NCBI GenBank assembly: GCA_964483625.1
Contig: CAZABB010000045.1
Location: forward strand, 1 to 12,665
From: JAFGQU01 sp964483625
GTDB taxonomy: Bacteria; Omnitrophota; Gorgyraeia; Duberdicusellales; 4484-171
Length of the DNA stretch: 12,665 bases
Direction: 5' to 3'
Shown: piece after piece, positions 12,583-12,665 of the stretch
How the letters are laid out: each line of letters starts with the position of its first letter
Numbering within the stretch: position 1 is the stretch's first letter
Position numbers and translations under genes: made by a program
The notes under the pieces: generated by a model
The model's input: only the letters and a program-made list of their open reading frames with translations
The model's database searches: none
Told to the model about the DNA's origin: nothing

Positions 12583-12610
12583 CGTACGACGAGCCTGAGG
12601 CGTGCCGAAG

Positions 12611-12664
12611 GGATACTGTAAACTATTATTCGCAAATTGACAGATAAATAAAAACGGCATACCC
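12611..12664. repeat. Right copy of the 54-base inverted terminal sequence
   Basis: Exact reverse complement of bases 1-54, with one extra base (T) at the window end. Immediately inside it, the sequence differs completely from the left end. On the strand shown it contains TTGACA followed 17 bases later by TACCCT, too poor a -10 box to call a promoter. Confidence 0.9.
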
Positions 12665-12665
12665 T

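Larger units (their letters stand above)
12182..12610. other. Gene-poor stretch with heptamer repeats
   Basis: No convincing gene is seen in about 430 bases. Overlapping frames on both strands have unusual Phe/Lys/Arg-rich or low-complexity translations and no good ribosome sites. The left half is AT-rich with homopolymer runs. The right half is GC-rich and contains 7-base-periodic repeats. A motif CCTGAG...GCC-GAAGG at about 12594-12611 forms an imperfect dyad of the kind seen in dispersed intergenic repeats. The most likely content is an intergenic repeat element. Confidence 0.5.

Noticed and set aside
12366..12660. Frames through the heptamer repeats and terminal repeat (93, 88 and 67 codons)
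   Set aside because: Open frames here follow from the repeat sequence itself; the minus-strand peptide shares its first 17 residues with the left end only because of the inverted repeat.
1..12665. Whole window as a composite transposon bounded by the 54-base inverted repeats
   Set aside because: No transposase or integrase fitting such ends is present, no target duplication can be seen, and RAYTs do not mobilise large segments. An assembly boundary is simpler.

Overview
The window is 12,665 bases of bacterial DNA, densely packed and mostly read left to right. Only two genes (an XRE regulator and a lipoprotein-like phosphatase) lie on the minus strand. There are no rRNA, tRNA, CRISPR or phage genes. 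Cyclic-di-GMP proteins, a periplasmic YbhB-like protein and a likely lipoprotein suggest a free-living Gram-negative bacterium. Intergenic heptamer repeats and PilZ proteins ending in FQKLYW would fit an uncultivated lineage such as Omnitrophota, but that placement is a weak inference. The two ends carry the same 54-base sequence in inverted orientation, so this may be a whole metagenomic contig ending in a dispersed repeat.

Left part (1-1730): a short unexplained reading frame and an intrinsic terminator, then radC (JAMM domain). Next comes a REP-associated tyrosine transposase (RAYT) set almost symmetrically between two perfect hairpins that share a 19-base core. This is a compact REP/RAYT unit.

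Middle (1731-4894): a small XRE repressor diverges from a rightward operon encoding a lone receiver domain, KptA (NAD-dependent RNA 2'-phosphotransferase) and a macrodomain ADP-ribose hydrolase. The operon has a near-consensus promoter whose 17-base spacer is filled by a perfect inverted repeat, a likely repressor site. KptA makes ADP-ribose 1'',2''-cyclic phosphate and macrodomains act on ADP-ribose derivatives, so the pair makes metabolic sense. A convergent endonuclease/exonuclease/phosphatase-family protein and a divergent DUF488 protein follow.

Right part (5079-11866): an unrecognised exported helical protein, a tailed PilZ protein, a 47-residue membrane microprotein, an exported YbhB/PEBP protein, a second tailed PilZ protein, a DEDDh exonuclease and a third, short PilZ protein. 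Then comes an 810-residue PAS-PAS-PAS-GGDEF-HD-GYP protein with both catalytic signatures intact. Three receptors beside one enzyme able to make and degrade c-di-GMP form a local signalling cluster. Several genes have a TTGAC-type -35 box with 16-18 base spacing, often placed so that the transcript would have almost no leader. The GGDEF/HD-GYP gene instead has a structured leader ending in a terminator-like hairpin.

Far right (11591-12665): a two-helix membrane protein, a small orphan ORF, and about 480 bases without a convincing gene but with heptamer repeats and the inverted terminal sequence.

Starts were moved from the longest frame where a Shine-Dalgarno or promoter position argued for it (receiver, kptA, DUF488, all three PilZ genes, GGDEF/HD-GYP, membrane protein).
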